DNA from: Nelumbo lutea
Taxonomy: Eukaryota; Streptophyta; Magnoliopsida; Proteales; Nelumbonaceae
Direction: 5' to 3'
Length of the DNA: 64,000 bases
Assembly: GCA_022828595.1 (NCBI GenBank)
Contig: JAKGHH010000001.1
Span: 136,915,017 to 136,979,016, forward strand
Below are positions 46,560-58,286 of the stretch, in pieces (the first letter of the stretch is position 1; the number at the start of each line of letters is the position of its first letter). Position numbers and translations under genes: made by a program. The notes under the pieces are model-generated. The model ran no database searches and was not told where the DNA came from. It saw only the letters and a list, made by a program, of their open reading frames with translations.

Positions 46560-47534
46560 AGGAGGATCCCGTGACTTATGCGGAGGCTATGTTAGACATA
46601 GATTCCTAGAAGTAGGTGGAGGCTATGAGAGCTGAGATAGACTCGATGGAGACCAATGAAGTCTGAACTCTAGTAGATCCGCCCTCCGGGGTAAAAGCAA
46701 TTGGTTGCAAATGGATCTACAAGAGGAAGAAGGTTCCCGATGGTAGGATTGAGACCTACAAAGCTCGTTTGGTGGTGAAAGAGTATACTCAAAAAGAAGG
46801 CATCGATTATGAGGAAACCTTTTCGCCCATGGCCATGCTTAAATTCATTAGGATCCTGCTAGCTATAGTAGCATACCATGGCTACGAGATTTGGTAGATG
46901 GATGTCAAAACCGCGTTCCTGAATGGAGATCTTAGTGAAGATATCTACATGCAGTAGCCGCAAGGCTTCATTGCTGCTGGTCAGGAACACATGGTATGTA
47001 AACTTAACAGATCCATATATGGACTTAAGCAGGCTTCTAGGAGTTGGAACATCCGTTTTGATTCTGCTGTCAAAATGTTTGACTTTGAGCAAAATCCGGA
47101 TGAACCCTGTGTTTATAGGAAGTCCAATGGGGATAAGATCACCTCTTTGGTGTTGTACGTGGATGATATCCTATTCATTGGGAATGATGTAGGAATGTTG
47201 ACTTCGGTCATGGTATGGCTATCACAACAGTTCTCCATGAAGGATCTTGGAGAAGCTTCATACATATTAGGTCTTCGACTCTATAGAGATAGATCAAAGC
47301 GGATAATTGGATTATCCTAGGTTGCTTGCATTGACAAAATTATCAAAAGATACAGCATAGAGAACTCCAAGAAAGGAAACGTTCCTTTCAGGCATGGAGT
47401 CACTCTCTCCAAGAAGATGTCTCCAAAGACTTCTAAGGATATTGTGGGCATGAGAGATGTTCCCTATACCTCAGTCGTAGGGAGCATCATGTATGCCATG
47501 CTGTGCACTCGCCCGGACATTGCTCAGGCGGTGA
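46560..47534 (+). pseudogene. Copia E reverse transcriptase and RNase H start
   Basis: RT blocks are IGCKWIYKRKKVPDG, MDVKTAFLNGDLSED, SIYGLKQASRSWN, and an intact LYVDDILFIGNDV active site near 47155-47190. RNase H begins with YTSVVGSIMYAMLCTRPDIA and breaks off at 47534, where LTR sequence starts. In-frame stops lie near 46607, 46613, 46664, 46896, 46953 and 47318. Most are TAG or TGA where Trp or Gln codons are expected. Confidence 0.9.
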
Positions 47535-49099
47535 GTGTCGGATTGGGATGTCTTTGATGTACCAATCAGTGAGATCCTTAGCGGGGATCAAAACCTGGGT
47601 ATGTTGGTGTAGTCTGAGAATTCATTTGAGTGGGTGATCATAGTGACAAGATCAGCCCCTTTGTTGGACAAAGGTAATGATCGGGAATGCACTCTCTCTG
47701 ATGGAAACCAAACTACCGGCAGTTGATTTCAATCGTTGGAATTTTGTTTTGCAAAATTAATATATACATATATATATATGTATATATATATATATTTGTA
47801 CGGTTTCAAAATGTTTGCAAATGGTTTTAATTCCCGGGATCCATGTGAGTGGAGAGTGTGGCACTGTTCCTTGCAGCCGAGGGAGAGGTCCTCTCTTGTC
47901 GGGCAGTGCTTGATCATTAAGGGCTGAGAGGTTAAGTGTAAGACCATTTAGGATAGTACCTGATGGGCTAATCTTGCACCTGCCCACAGTCCCTAGGTTT
48001 TTATAAGATGGCTTGGCCCAGGGACCACTTAATGTAAGTGTTGGGCCCATAGGGTCCATGTGATGGGCTCAGGGATTTACTGAGCTTTTTAGTGAATTCG
48101 GCTAGGCCTTGTAATAAAGGCTGGGCCGAACCCATGTGGCTAGTGTGTAGATCAAAGTTTGGGTCCTACGCCATAGAAAGAAGTCCAACTGGGCAGCAGA
48201 TTGGAAACTAGTTAAGCACTGAACACTTAATGGGCCAAAAGCCCATTTCGAGCTGGGCTGATATGATCACCCATTTATGGGGTGTATCTAGGATTAAAGT
48301 TAGCAAAAGGATTGGGCCTTTAACCTATCCACTCTGGGAGACCAAATTCAAATGAGATTTGAATCTGGTAACCTCCTAATAAGATCATGAGTAAGCTAAC
48401 TTAATCTGTAGATAGGATTAAGATCATCCCCTATCCAAATACTGATTTGGATTGGGATAACTCGTAATTAGGAGGTTTCTTAATCAAGAAGAAAAGAGGA
48501 GAAACCCTAAGAGAGATCAATATCAGATTTCAAACCCAGGGTTTTTTGCAAGAGAGAAAGCATCCTACGAATTGATATTAGATCTCATACACACTCCAGA
48601 AAGAAGAGAAGCTATTCAGCCATCTTCGTCCAAGGAGATCTCTCCAACCGCCGCCATTCTTCTCTTCAAGATTCGATCTTTGAAGGAGAAAGAAATCAAG
48701 AAATTAGTTTTTGACATCAGCTTTGCAGAAAAGACTGAAAAGGATTTGGTGCTCATAGTTTCCAGAGGATTCTTGTGAAGGATCTAGTGTGTAGGACACA
48801 CTCTACTGGTTCTATTCCACATACAACTGTGTCATCTTCAGCAGGAGTGCATCTTGGTGCCCTCTTTGGGCGTGAATACCATCTTCGGGAGATACTGCTT
48901 CTCTGGATTAAGTATAATTCCTCCCTTTCCTTTTAGTTCAGATCTAGTTCGATTATGGTTCAAGTAGAATCCTTGAATATTGTATTCTAATTTAGGGAAT
49001 TTGATTCCTAGTTGGAAGAATGTAGGAAAACTTTTAAAATTCGCCCACCCATTCTGCAACATTTTTGGTGTCCATTAGATGGATCCTACCATTTTTTCA
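47535..49099 (+). repeat. 3' LTR of copia E, lacking its start
   Basis: 1565 bp aligning with 34156-35699 of the solo LTR, beginning at the shared word GTGTCGGATTGGG and ending TTTTTTCA. It contains an (AT)/(TATACA)n run at about 47760-47795. Confidence 0.92.
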
Positions 49100-50160
49100 C
49101 TTATAACATAAAGATTGGCATCAAAGCAATGATAAAGGAAAGATCCAGCAAAATCCATGCAGTCTAAATGTTGTAAAAGCACAAAGCTAAGACAATTAAA
49201 GCCATGTCTTAAAAATAACATGGAAACAGAACCACTTTTCCCTCTAGGAGTAGGTAGGAATGGAAATTTTCTTTGTCTTTGCTAGGTAACCAGCCTCTCC
49301 TACCCGATGGGGTTGGGAATGGGGATGCAAGTGAAGTCCCCATCAAATATTAATTATATTTTACATTTTTCTTTATTTTAAGTAAATATATTTTCCAAAA
49401 AGCTTTTAATTAAAAAAGTTTGGGGATTAGGGTCCCTAACTGGGGATGCATGGTAACTTTTATCCCTAGCGAAGATCGAGGTTGGGGACAAGGATGGGAA
49501 GTATGGTCCCCGCTTGAACCCACCCCATCGTCATTCCTAGGGTTAGGGATGGGGATTCAAGTTCCTCTTCAAGGTAGAAAATGAGATAACCTTTAGGGAG
49601 ATTATCTCATTTCCTAATAGACGAAAAAACTAAATCAGTTATTGAGAGCAAGGTTTGAAGTATTGGAAACTCAAGGTGTACCAGAAAGACAATTTTAAGA
49701 GATATATCAGGATACGCTTTGGATACGTATGGATATGGATGAAAAATCAAGATACACATAAATATGCTAGGAAACTTAAATAAATCCAAAAAATATATAT
49801 TATTAACAACAATTACAAGTTTTATATGATTCTAAATAAGTCATTTAAATGCAAAAAAACCATAATTTAATGATTTATATAGTGTGAACTTATGGTCATT
49901 AAAATCTAATGACCAAGGTTCAAGTCTTGCTATTGCCTAAAGTTTATAGTTTTTATACTACCAAAACGAAATTAATGAGAGATAGGATCATTAATTAACA
50001 GAATTAATGAGACAATTTGAATTATGCGCTAAAATTCAAATTTAAATTTAAAATTGTCTTAAATTATACGAGTAATTAACTAATAAGTGAAAGAGAAAAT
50101 TGACTTAAATATAGGAGTAACTAATGAAATTAATGTGCGAAAACTCAGTATTAAATATGG
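49100..50160. other. Intron sequence without gene; possible MITE at 49240-49545
   Basis: Mostly AT-rich and anonymous. At 49240-49545 a segment bounded by TAGGAATGG-like and CATTCCTAGG-like ends is rich in GATGGGGA words in both orientations, a composition common in plant non-autonomous DNA transposons. I found no clean inverted terminal repeat or target duplication. The rest (49560-50160) shows nothing recognisable. Confidence 0.4.
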
Positions 50161-52628
50161 ATTAAGAAGGGGACCCAAAAAATTAAGTCGGGCTGTTTTG
50201 GGCCCATATCTACACAATACATACTAAAAAAATGGAACGGATGATTTCTACACATTCCGTGTATCGGGCTCTTGTCGAAACAATACTGTAGAGAAGATGG
50301 ACTAAATGGACCATAGGCTGTTAATCCTTTTTATTTTTTACGTTCTTTGCTGTAATGGGCCTTAATCTGGGCTTTATTAAAGTTTAGCTTAATGAAATAG
50401 AATTAGGGGTTTAAGAGAGAAGGTTATGTTTGAAAATCTCTCTCTAAACCCTAGTTTCCGCCACGTTCTTCTTCTTCTTCTTCTTTTCTCTTCTTGGAAC
50501 CTGATTTCTGCTACTTTCTTTTGATTTTCTAGAACCTTTTAAATAGTCCTTTCTATTCAAAAGGTTGTCTTTCTTCCCATACACACTGTGTATGGAGAAC
50601 TGAATCATATGAATAGGTAAAGAAACCCATTTCAGCCCAGTTGTTAGTGGTTTCTAGAGAGAAGGGGGCTAGTTTTGTCGTCCTCCTAACAGATTCAAGT
50701 GTGTTGCCTAAAACCCTAATTCTCTGGAGAAATTTGTTTGTGGGCCCTACAGGGAGTTTGACCTGGGCGCTCAGTGACTGAAAGTCTTTTCATCCTTCAT
50801 CTTGAAGATTGAATAAAGTAGATTGCTGTTCTGTGAAGTCTACAAGGAGTGGCTAAGATTTCTCTATTTCTCCCAGCTTCCGGATGTGACACAGATAGCT
50901 GGTACGACTGCATAGAGGTTGGCTCACAACACAGTTTTTGTTCTATCTTCATTTGTTGTTATTCTAAGTTGTTAGAAGTTATTTTCAAAGTATTTAAGAA
51001 GATGAACCCTTTAGAAGTTGAAAACAAGCATGTTGTTGAATCTGGATAGGTTCCAGGAATCTCTGTAGACTCTCTACTGGCTGTGACCATAGTAAAAATT
51101 CATGTTTGTAGTAGAAGCAATGGGGTTTTATCTCCGATAGCAAGAAGGCTCCTTCGGAAGATGATCCATCATATGAAAAATGGATGCAAGAAAATTATAT
51201 TGTTATTGGATGGCTTGTGAACTCAGTGCAACCGTAGATTAGTTAACACTATTTGTGGATGAATTCATCAAAGGAAATTTGGGATAGTGTTGTTGAAACC
51301 TATTCCCAAAAATTAAATGTGGTCAGGGTTTACAAGCTGAGAAATGATGTGAAGAATTTAAGACAGGGAGAGAAACCATTAGCTGTTTATTTCTCAATAC
51401 TGAAGTCTTTATGGTGGGAAATTGATTTGATAGAAGTTGTAGCCTGGGACACCACTAATGATATTGAGACCTATAGGAAACTTGTCGAGAGAAACAGGGT
51501 ATTTAACTTTTTGATAGGGCTGAATCTAGAGTATGACATCACAAAGCAAAATATTTTATCCAAGGATAGTGTTTCACCGTCTCAAGCTTATGCCTTGGTA
51601 GGTAGTGAAGAAAGTAGGAGACTTGTCCAGGTTCAAGGGGCTGATCTAAATGATCACTTTGCTAATATTGGAGTAAAATCCAAGGGAGTTGTAGGGACTC
51701 CAAGTAGCTCAAGGAAGAAAGAAATTATTTGTGAGTACTGTAAGAAGCCAAAACACACTAAAGACAAGTGTTGGAAATTGCATCTTGAGCTTCTTCATCT
51801 TTGGTTTCAAAAGAAGTTTGATAATATGAAGGTAGGAAGTGTCAATATTGTTGTTGGTCCAGATAGTGATAGATACCAAACTGAAGAGATGAGTGCTAGT
51901 GAGCAGTTAGCAGCTATGAAGGCAAAATATGAGAAGTTTGGAAGGATGATCAGTCACTTAGAGGGTGTGGCCTCTTCTTCCAACCCTCCAAGAAATTCAA
52001 CCTCTTTTGCATTTGCTCATTCAGGTATACGGCCTTCTGTCAATCATGAAACTACCTTAGGTAATCATAGGATCCCTTGTATTATTTATTATGGTGCTTC
52101 TGATCATATGACCAGCCTTTCAAGTTTGTTTGTTTCTTATGATCTACTTCCTGACCATGAAAAATCACCCTAGCCGATAGCTCTCTTGCCCCTATCTCCA
52201 ACAAGGTAACCATCAAGGTTACTGATTCCTTGGAACTTCCTTCTGCTCTTCATGTACTCAAGCTAAATACAAATTTGTTATCTGTAAGTTGCCTAACTAA
52301 GTCATTGAACTGTTGTGTAACCTTCTTTCCGTCCTACTGTGTTTTATAGGATCTGGAGTCTTAGAAAGTGATTAAGAGTGGCCATGAGCCGAATGGAATA
52401 TATCTGCTGGGTACTCTTGGACAAAGCCATGGACAACCTGGAAAAACTGCATTTTGGTCTACATCTACAGAGTCCATCAGTCGAGTCATGTTATGTCACT
52501 TTTGTTTGGGTAATCTTTCTTTTTCTACATTAAGTCATTTATTTCCAGAATTGTTTAAAGGAATTAATCTATCCAATCTTCATTGTGAGTCACGTGAATT
52601 GTCAAAACATTGTAGAAGCAGTTATCCT
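50161..52628 (+). mobile_element. Ty1/copia element G, truncated
   Basis: The coding part (51001-52628) is a copia gag-protease-pre-integrase segment closely resembling element A. Upstream, 50190-50890 has LTR-like traits: a (TTC)n run near 50470 and a degenerate primer-like TGGTACGACTGCATAGAGG at 50897. I cannot find a second LTR, so the left border is tentative. On the right the element is cut at 52628 by an inverted LTR fragment. Confidence 0.7.
51001..52628 (+). pseudogene. Copia G gag, protease and pre-integrase remnant
   Basis: After a broken gag start, a 306-codon open stretch (51253-52173) holds the UBN2-type capsid, the zinc knuckle CEYCKKPKHTKDKC (near 51733-51774), and a protease site IIYYGASDHMTS. 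In the last of these the catalytic Asp is Tyr, so the protease is dead. The frame then shifts and TFFPSYCVL and GHEPNGIYLLG lead into a pre-integrase segment ending at about 52628 (LSKHCRSSYP). Integrase and RT are absent. Confidence 0.88.
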
Positions 52629-52760
52629 CTGACTTATAAAATGACAAAAATACCCCTGGTCCCCAAACTGTCAACAAAGCTACCCAAAACACCAATTTGG
52701 GAACCCACTACAAAAACCATACAAAACAAAATACATTCACAATTTCTTTTAGCCTCATCA
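52629..52760 (-). repeat. Inverted fragment of chromovirus H LTR
   Basis: 132 bp on the minus strand match the first ~131 bp of the chromovirus H LTR (54906-55036), starting exactly at its terminal TGATGAGGCTAAAA and ending at CATTTTATAAGTCAG. It lies about 2.1 kb from the full element in the opposite orientation. The remainder of that LTR copy is missing. Confidence 0.9.
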
Positions 52761-52993
52761 ATTCCCCAATAGAATTGGCCTTAGCAGCTATGAAGCAGAA
52801 GCATGGTGGTGATAAGGAGAAAGAGATGAGGAAGAAAGAAAAAAGGGAAGTAATATGTGATTATTGCAAGAAACCTTGATACACCAAAGACATTTTCTAG
52901 AAGCTCCATCCCCATTTGGTGCTTACAAGACTTAAGAATAAGAATGGAAATGCAAATGCACCCACTACTACAGATGCCTCCTCTTCTTCTGGG
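52761..52993 (+). pseudogene. Copia gag zinc-knuckle fragment
   Basis: A short scrap encoding ELALAAMKQKHGGDKEKEMR, then CDYCKKP followed by YTKD, as at the zinc knuckle of elements A and G, with stops inside. The word order duplicates part of gag already present at 51733-51774, so it comes from another copia copy. Confidence 0.75.
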
Positions 52994-54905
52994 TAGGGGT
53001 GTTCAAATTTGGATCAGAAACCGAAAACCGAATAAGCTAATTCAATTCGGTTCAATTTTTTATGTGTTAAAAATTCAGTTTTTGGTTTTGGTTTGGTTTG
53101 TCTACAAAAATTAACCGAACTGAACCAAAAACCATACTATACTATATATAATTGTATATTATATAATTATTTATTTATATTAATTGTATTATGTTTTATT
53201 AATACAACCGAACTACAGAGCCACCTTTGGGCTTTGGGCCCAATCGAAATTTTAGTATCATTAATAAATAAAAACACTACTTTAAATTAATTAATTTTAG
53301 TTAGTATCAGTAATTACTAATAACTAGTAAGTGGGAGTGGGATACAAGGATTTGCCGATTTGGAAAACTCAAAAGACAGCCAGACTGGAGTTGCCGAGTT
53401 GGGCTAGGAGTCAAATTGTCAGAGTGATAAGTGGAAAGTTTCCACTGGAAACTGGAAACTCAAGAGGCAAGAAAAACACAAAGTAAGAATTGACAAAACT
53501 CAAGCCTGAACTCTCAAGGAATGTCAGTTTGAGAGAACAGAGAACAGACTACAGAGAACGTGACTATGTGAGTGGACTAGAGAGTGGAGACTTTAGAGTT
53601 TAGAGAAGTCACAGTCTCACATAATCAGACATGAGAGTTGAGACTGTGAGACTTGAGAGTCTGTGAGAGGTTGCAGTACGGGTGTACAACTGGAATACAG
53701 GACTACAGACAAGATGATTCAGACCTGCACCAGTTAATCCAAGTGAGTTGTTCTCCATTTCAGTTTTCTCTAGCCTTTGTTCTTTATATATATATAATCT
53801 TTTTTATCATTTTTTTAATTCACACTTCACAAAATCTTTTTTTATCAGTTTTCTCTAATCTTTTACTTCATATTAGTAGGCTATTAGAAATTTAGAATAT
53901 TAGAGCCTTAGTCCTTAGAGGTGTTTTACTATTCTATTCAAACATTATACTGTTCGATAGACTGAATCATTGGCTTGTATTCAGAACTTTTTGTAAGACT
54001 CAACGTCCAAGCTCAATATAAAAATATAAAAAATAAAACTCAATAAAAGACAGAACCATGACTTGTAAATTGTAATGTATTCAGAACTTTGGAATAAAAA
54101 AATAAATTTAACTTCAGAACCTATTGATTATTATATGATATCATTTACATTTACAAACATCTAAAGTTAGTCATTCTTTTGGCTTCTTAACCATCAAGCC
54201 TATGATCCAATTTTCATATTTGCTAGCATTTTTTTTCTCTTCATTTATTTGTATTAGAATAGTTAGCATTGATAGGAAATGATTAAAATGAACCAAAGAG
54301 TCTCTCCACTCATCTGTCTATCGTCTGTATGACCTTTGGCTAATCCAGCCTGAACCCAGCTCCACCAGTTCCTAGTAGGACATGCCCAGCACAAGGTTTC
54401 ACTGGGCTAGAAAAAAGGCCCGGGTTCAACTTTAGTGCCATACATGTACGGATGTACCTACCATGTTCTATCAATATATTCCTGAATATTACATTTTCAA
54501 ATATATTAAAAATATTTAAAAATATTTTTTAAAATATCATGAAATGATAATGAAGCATAATATATCAGACCTGTAGCTGTTTGAAATCTTTAGTTTTTTA
54601 ATATATAAATTGTCCAATAAAAGAGGCATATGTCAAAAGGCATATATATTTAGGTGAAGAGAATTCCATGAATAAAGGATATGGATAGGAATAGGAGGAT
54701 TCCTTAAAAAAATTTTATTGTTACCACGCTTTTAGAGATAGTTTTGTGTTGATTAATTATAGTTAATTAGTTAAAAAAATAAAGCTTAAACCAAGGATAC
54801 TTGTCTTCTTTCTAGGATCATAAATTCGTAATGCATGACATAATTAATTGGAATTTTCATTTGATTTCTATTTTCTAATACTTTTTTTTATTTTTTGTGG
54901 TCCTA

Positions 54906-55555
54906 TGATGAGGCTAAAAAAACTGTGGATGTATTCTATTTTGCATGCATTTTGTAGTGGGATCCCAAATTCGTGATTTGGGTAGCTTTGTTGACAGTGT
55001 GGGACCAGGGGTATTTTCGTCATTTTATAAGTCAGTGCATTTCTGTTGGGTTTTGGTCTCTTGGGTCTTTTTATAACAAAATTTATCTTTTGGGGTTCAT
55101 TTGAAGTTAGTTTTGTTCTTAAGGAGTTGGTGGTGAGAAGAAAACATTCGAGGAGTAAGGGGCTTATGTATAAACATTTTAACTAACTTGTCCAACAAGC
55201 CAGTGAGTCTTATAAAAGAGAAGGGGGTTGTTTCTGTAGGGTCTTTTTGGTTCCTTCTCTCTTGTTTGAGTTGTAGCTCAGCTCCAGTTAGGGTTTTCAA
55301 GTATTGGGAGCTTGGGTTTTGAGGAGTCGATCCATTTTGGCACCATCCAATCCCTCCATTGCTGCATGTCCACGCGGGAGGCCGGCTAGCTGCAATTGTT
55401 ACTATAGCAGAACTGTTCCAAGAGGAGTTTTACTTCAGGTTCAAGTCTGAAATCCCTAAAAATCCAACTTGTTTTGTTGTTTTCAGCTTGGTATTTCTTG
55501 TGTTTATTGCTATATACTTATGTACTGCATGTAATTTGTCTTTCTATCCACATCA
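54906..55555 (+). repeat. 5' LTR of chromovirus H
   Basis: 650 bp, TGATGAGGCT...CCACATCA, matching 60894-61562 over its length with small indels. The copies end with an inverted TGATG/CATCA. Confidence 0.94.
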
Positions 55556-55557
55556 AG

Positions 55558-55569
55558 TGGTATCAGAGC
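55558..55569 (+). other. Primer-binding site, tRNA-Met type (chromovirus H)
   Basis: TGGTATCAGAGC, two bases after the 5' LTR. Confidence 0.92.
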
Positions 55570-55629
55570 AAGTTCTTTCCTTGGGTTTGTTTCAAAGTCC
55601 ATTCCTCCTTGTGTTTTCTATATTATCAT

Positions 55630-56997
55630 GGCTGCAAGGGGTGGACATAGTAGGGGTGGTAGAAGACCACAACATGTCACTGTAGAGGTTTTCCAAAAGG
55701 CTATAAGAGGACTACAAGAACAGATTGAACATCTTGCTCAACTTGTTTCTTAAAATGCTGCTAGGGATGGTGACGTAGCAGATGATTTGTGGCTAGGAAG
55801 AAGAGGACAAGATCCTAGAGTTGATGAACAACAAACTGACATTGTTAGTGAAGAATCAAGTGAAGACATTGAGCAACCTGAAGGTAATCAGCATGGAAGG
55901 AATAACAACCAGCGGTGGGAAGACCAAATAGTGCAAGCCTTACAATCCAATCAAGGTCATGGTGTTCAACTTCATATTTTCGAGTTTGATGGTGAGTTGG
56001 AACTTGAAAAGTTTCTAGACTGGTTGGATAGCATTGAAAATTATTTTGATTGGAAAGAAATAAATGAAGAAAGAAAAGTGAAGCTTGTAACAACAAAGAT
56101 GCGTGGGACAACCTTAGATTGGTGGAAAAATTACCAAAGGGATAGAGAAAGGAAGGGGAAAAGAAAGGTTTGTTCCTGGGGAAGAATGAAAGAAAAGCTG
56201 AAATTCCAATTTTTACTACCAGACTATGAGCAAACTCTTTACCAAAGAGTGTAGAATTTAAGGCAACGGGAAAAGACTATGAAGGAGTACACAAAAGAGT
56301 TTAATAGATTAACTCTTTAGAGTAAATGTTAGAGACTGAATAGTAAAAATTCATTAGATATGTGAATGGTTTGAGGTTGCCAATACAAGATCAAGTTAGC
56401 CTACATTGCTCGTATAAGGTAAATGATGCATATCAGCTAGCTCTAAAGGTTGAAGCTCAATTGAGTCAGACCTCAGGGCGAAGGCTAAGTGTTGTCCAAG
56501 GTACATCTTCATCAGTAGGTCAAAGTGTTGGGGCTGGTGAGGGTCGTGTGATCAACCAAACACGACCTACAGTCCAAGGGGCTTCAAATGCAATAAAGAG
56601 CAGTCAAGGGCAGCCTACTATTAGATGTTTTAGGTGTATGGAGTTGGAACATCATTCAAATGAATGTCCTAAGGGAATGATTGAAGGGCAAACACATTTG
56701 GTTAATGAAGTAACTGATGAGCAACAAGATGATATAGGCCATGTTGAGGATGTGCAAGTGGATGAGACTATTGAAGCTAATGCTTTAGAGGAAGAAAACT
56801 TGGATGGGGATATTGAGGGTGAAGCTTTAGTGATACGACACTCTATGGTTGAACCTCAAGAACCACTACCAGGGGACTGGTTGAGAAAGAATTTCTTTAG
56901 AACACATTGTACAGCTGGTGTGAAGTTGTGTAACCTGATTATTAATAGTGGGAGTAGAGAGAATCTTGTTTCTCAAGAGATGGTGGATAAATTATAG
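55630..56997 (+). pseudogene. Chromovirus H gag and protease remnant
   Basis: Starts MAARGGHSRGG. The Retrotrans_gag core is near 55970-56330 (EKFLDWLDSIENYFDW, TTKMRGTTLDWWKNYQ). A CCHC knuckle CFRCMELEHHSNEC lies near 56626-56667. The protease begins with LIINSGSRENLVS (near 56935-56975), in which the catalytic Asp of D-S-G is Asn, so it is inactive. Stops interrupt gag near 55752, 56251 and 56320-56365. The nearly continuous frame otherwise indicates moderate age. Confidence 0.9.
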
Positions 56998-58278
56998 CTC
57001 AAGACTATTCAACACCCCCGACCATATCGTATTCTGTGGTTCAACAAAGGAAATGAGGTAAGAGTTTCTTCTAAATGTCTAGTTAATTTTTCTATTGGTA
57101 ATACATTTGAAGAATCGGTATGGTGTGATGTTGTTCCAATGGATGCATGCCATATTCTCTTAGGTCGCCCATGGCAATATGACTGTAAGACCATTCATTA
57201 TGGGGACAAGAACACATATAGCTTTGTCAAAGACAATAAGAAGATAACTCTTAAACCAATGCAACTTGATTCATTTCCAAAGAAGGAAACAAAGCCAACC
57301 ACAACTCTCTTCACCTCAAATAAATTGGTTCAAGAAGATGGGAATGTGGATGTTATTTGCGTCTTGGTTACAAAAGAAGTTAGCAAAGAAGCACCTGTCC
57401 TAGAGTTGTTGAAGAAGCTACGTCATGAGTATGTTGATGTGATGCTTGAAGAATTACTTGATGGCCATCCTCCCCTAAGAGATATACAACATTATATAGA
57501 TTTAATTTCGGGAGCAGCATTTCTTAATCTACCCCACTATAGAATGAGTCCTAAGGAGCATGAGGAGCTCCAAAGACAAGTAACAGAGTTGTTGAAGAAG
57601 GGGTTGATCCGTGAGAGCTTAAGCCCATGTGCTGCATCAGCTTTGCTCACACCAAAGTAAGACGGTAGTTGGTAGTCATGCCATCAATAAGAATACAATT
57701 AAATACAGGTTTCCCATACCCTACCTTAAAGACATGTTAGATACATTAGCTAGCTCAAAAGTCTTTTCAAAGATAGATCTGAAGAGTGGATACATTCAAA
57801 TTCGTAACCGAGAGAGGGCTGAGTGAAAAACTGCATTCAAGACTAAGGAAGGTCTTTATGAATGGCTGGTTATGCCATTTGGGTTGTCTGATGCTCCTAG
57901 CACCTTTATGAGGTTCATGAGCCAAGTTTTAAGGCCATTTATAAGGAAGTTTGTGGTAGTTTATTTTGATGACATATTCATCCACAGCAAAGATCATGAC
58001 AGCCACTTAGAACACTTGAGAGCAATCCTAGAAGTCTTGAGACAAAATCAGCTATATATAAATTTGAAGAAGTGTAATTATATGACTGATCAGTTGGTAT
58101 TTTTGGGGTATGTTGTTTCAACCAAGGGGATTGACGTGGATGAAGAAAATGTTCAAGTTATTCAAGAGTGGCCAACACCAAAGACCTTAACTGAAATTTG
58201 TAGTTTCCATGGGCTAGTAACATTTTATCATCGGTTTATAAAGAATTTCAGCACTATTGTGGCACCCATTACTGAATT

Positions 58279-58286
58279 CTTGAAAG
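58279..58286. repeat. 8-bp target site duplication of inserted TIR element
   Basis: CTTGAAAG here is repeated exactly at 59012-59019, on the other side of the 725-bp element. One copy belongs to the RT/RNase H frame (FLKG), which is continuous again if the element and one copy are ignored. Confidence 0.97.

Larger units (their letters stand above)
42191..49099 (+). mobile_element. Long-LTR Ty1/copia element E
   Basis: Same family as the solo LTR at 33752-35699. Its 5' LTR survives only as the last 313 bp (42191-42503). A primer site TGGTATCAGAGCC follows, then a leader of about 1.8 kb, gag, protease, integrase, RT and RNase H. The 3' LTR lacks its first ~400 bp (47535-49099). Pol passes directly into the 3' LTR, so the end of RNase H, the polypurine tract and the LTR start are deleted. 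It is antisense to NSF. Copia lineage within the plant groups is not assigned. Confidence 0.93.

Noticed and set aside
22849..55569. tRNA genes suggested by TGGTATCAGAGC words
   Set aside because: These are retrotransposon primer-binding sites located directly after LTRs; no cloverleaf sequence surrounds them.
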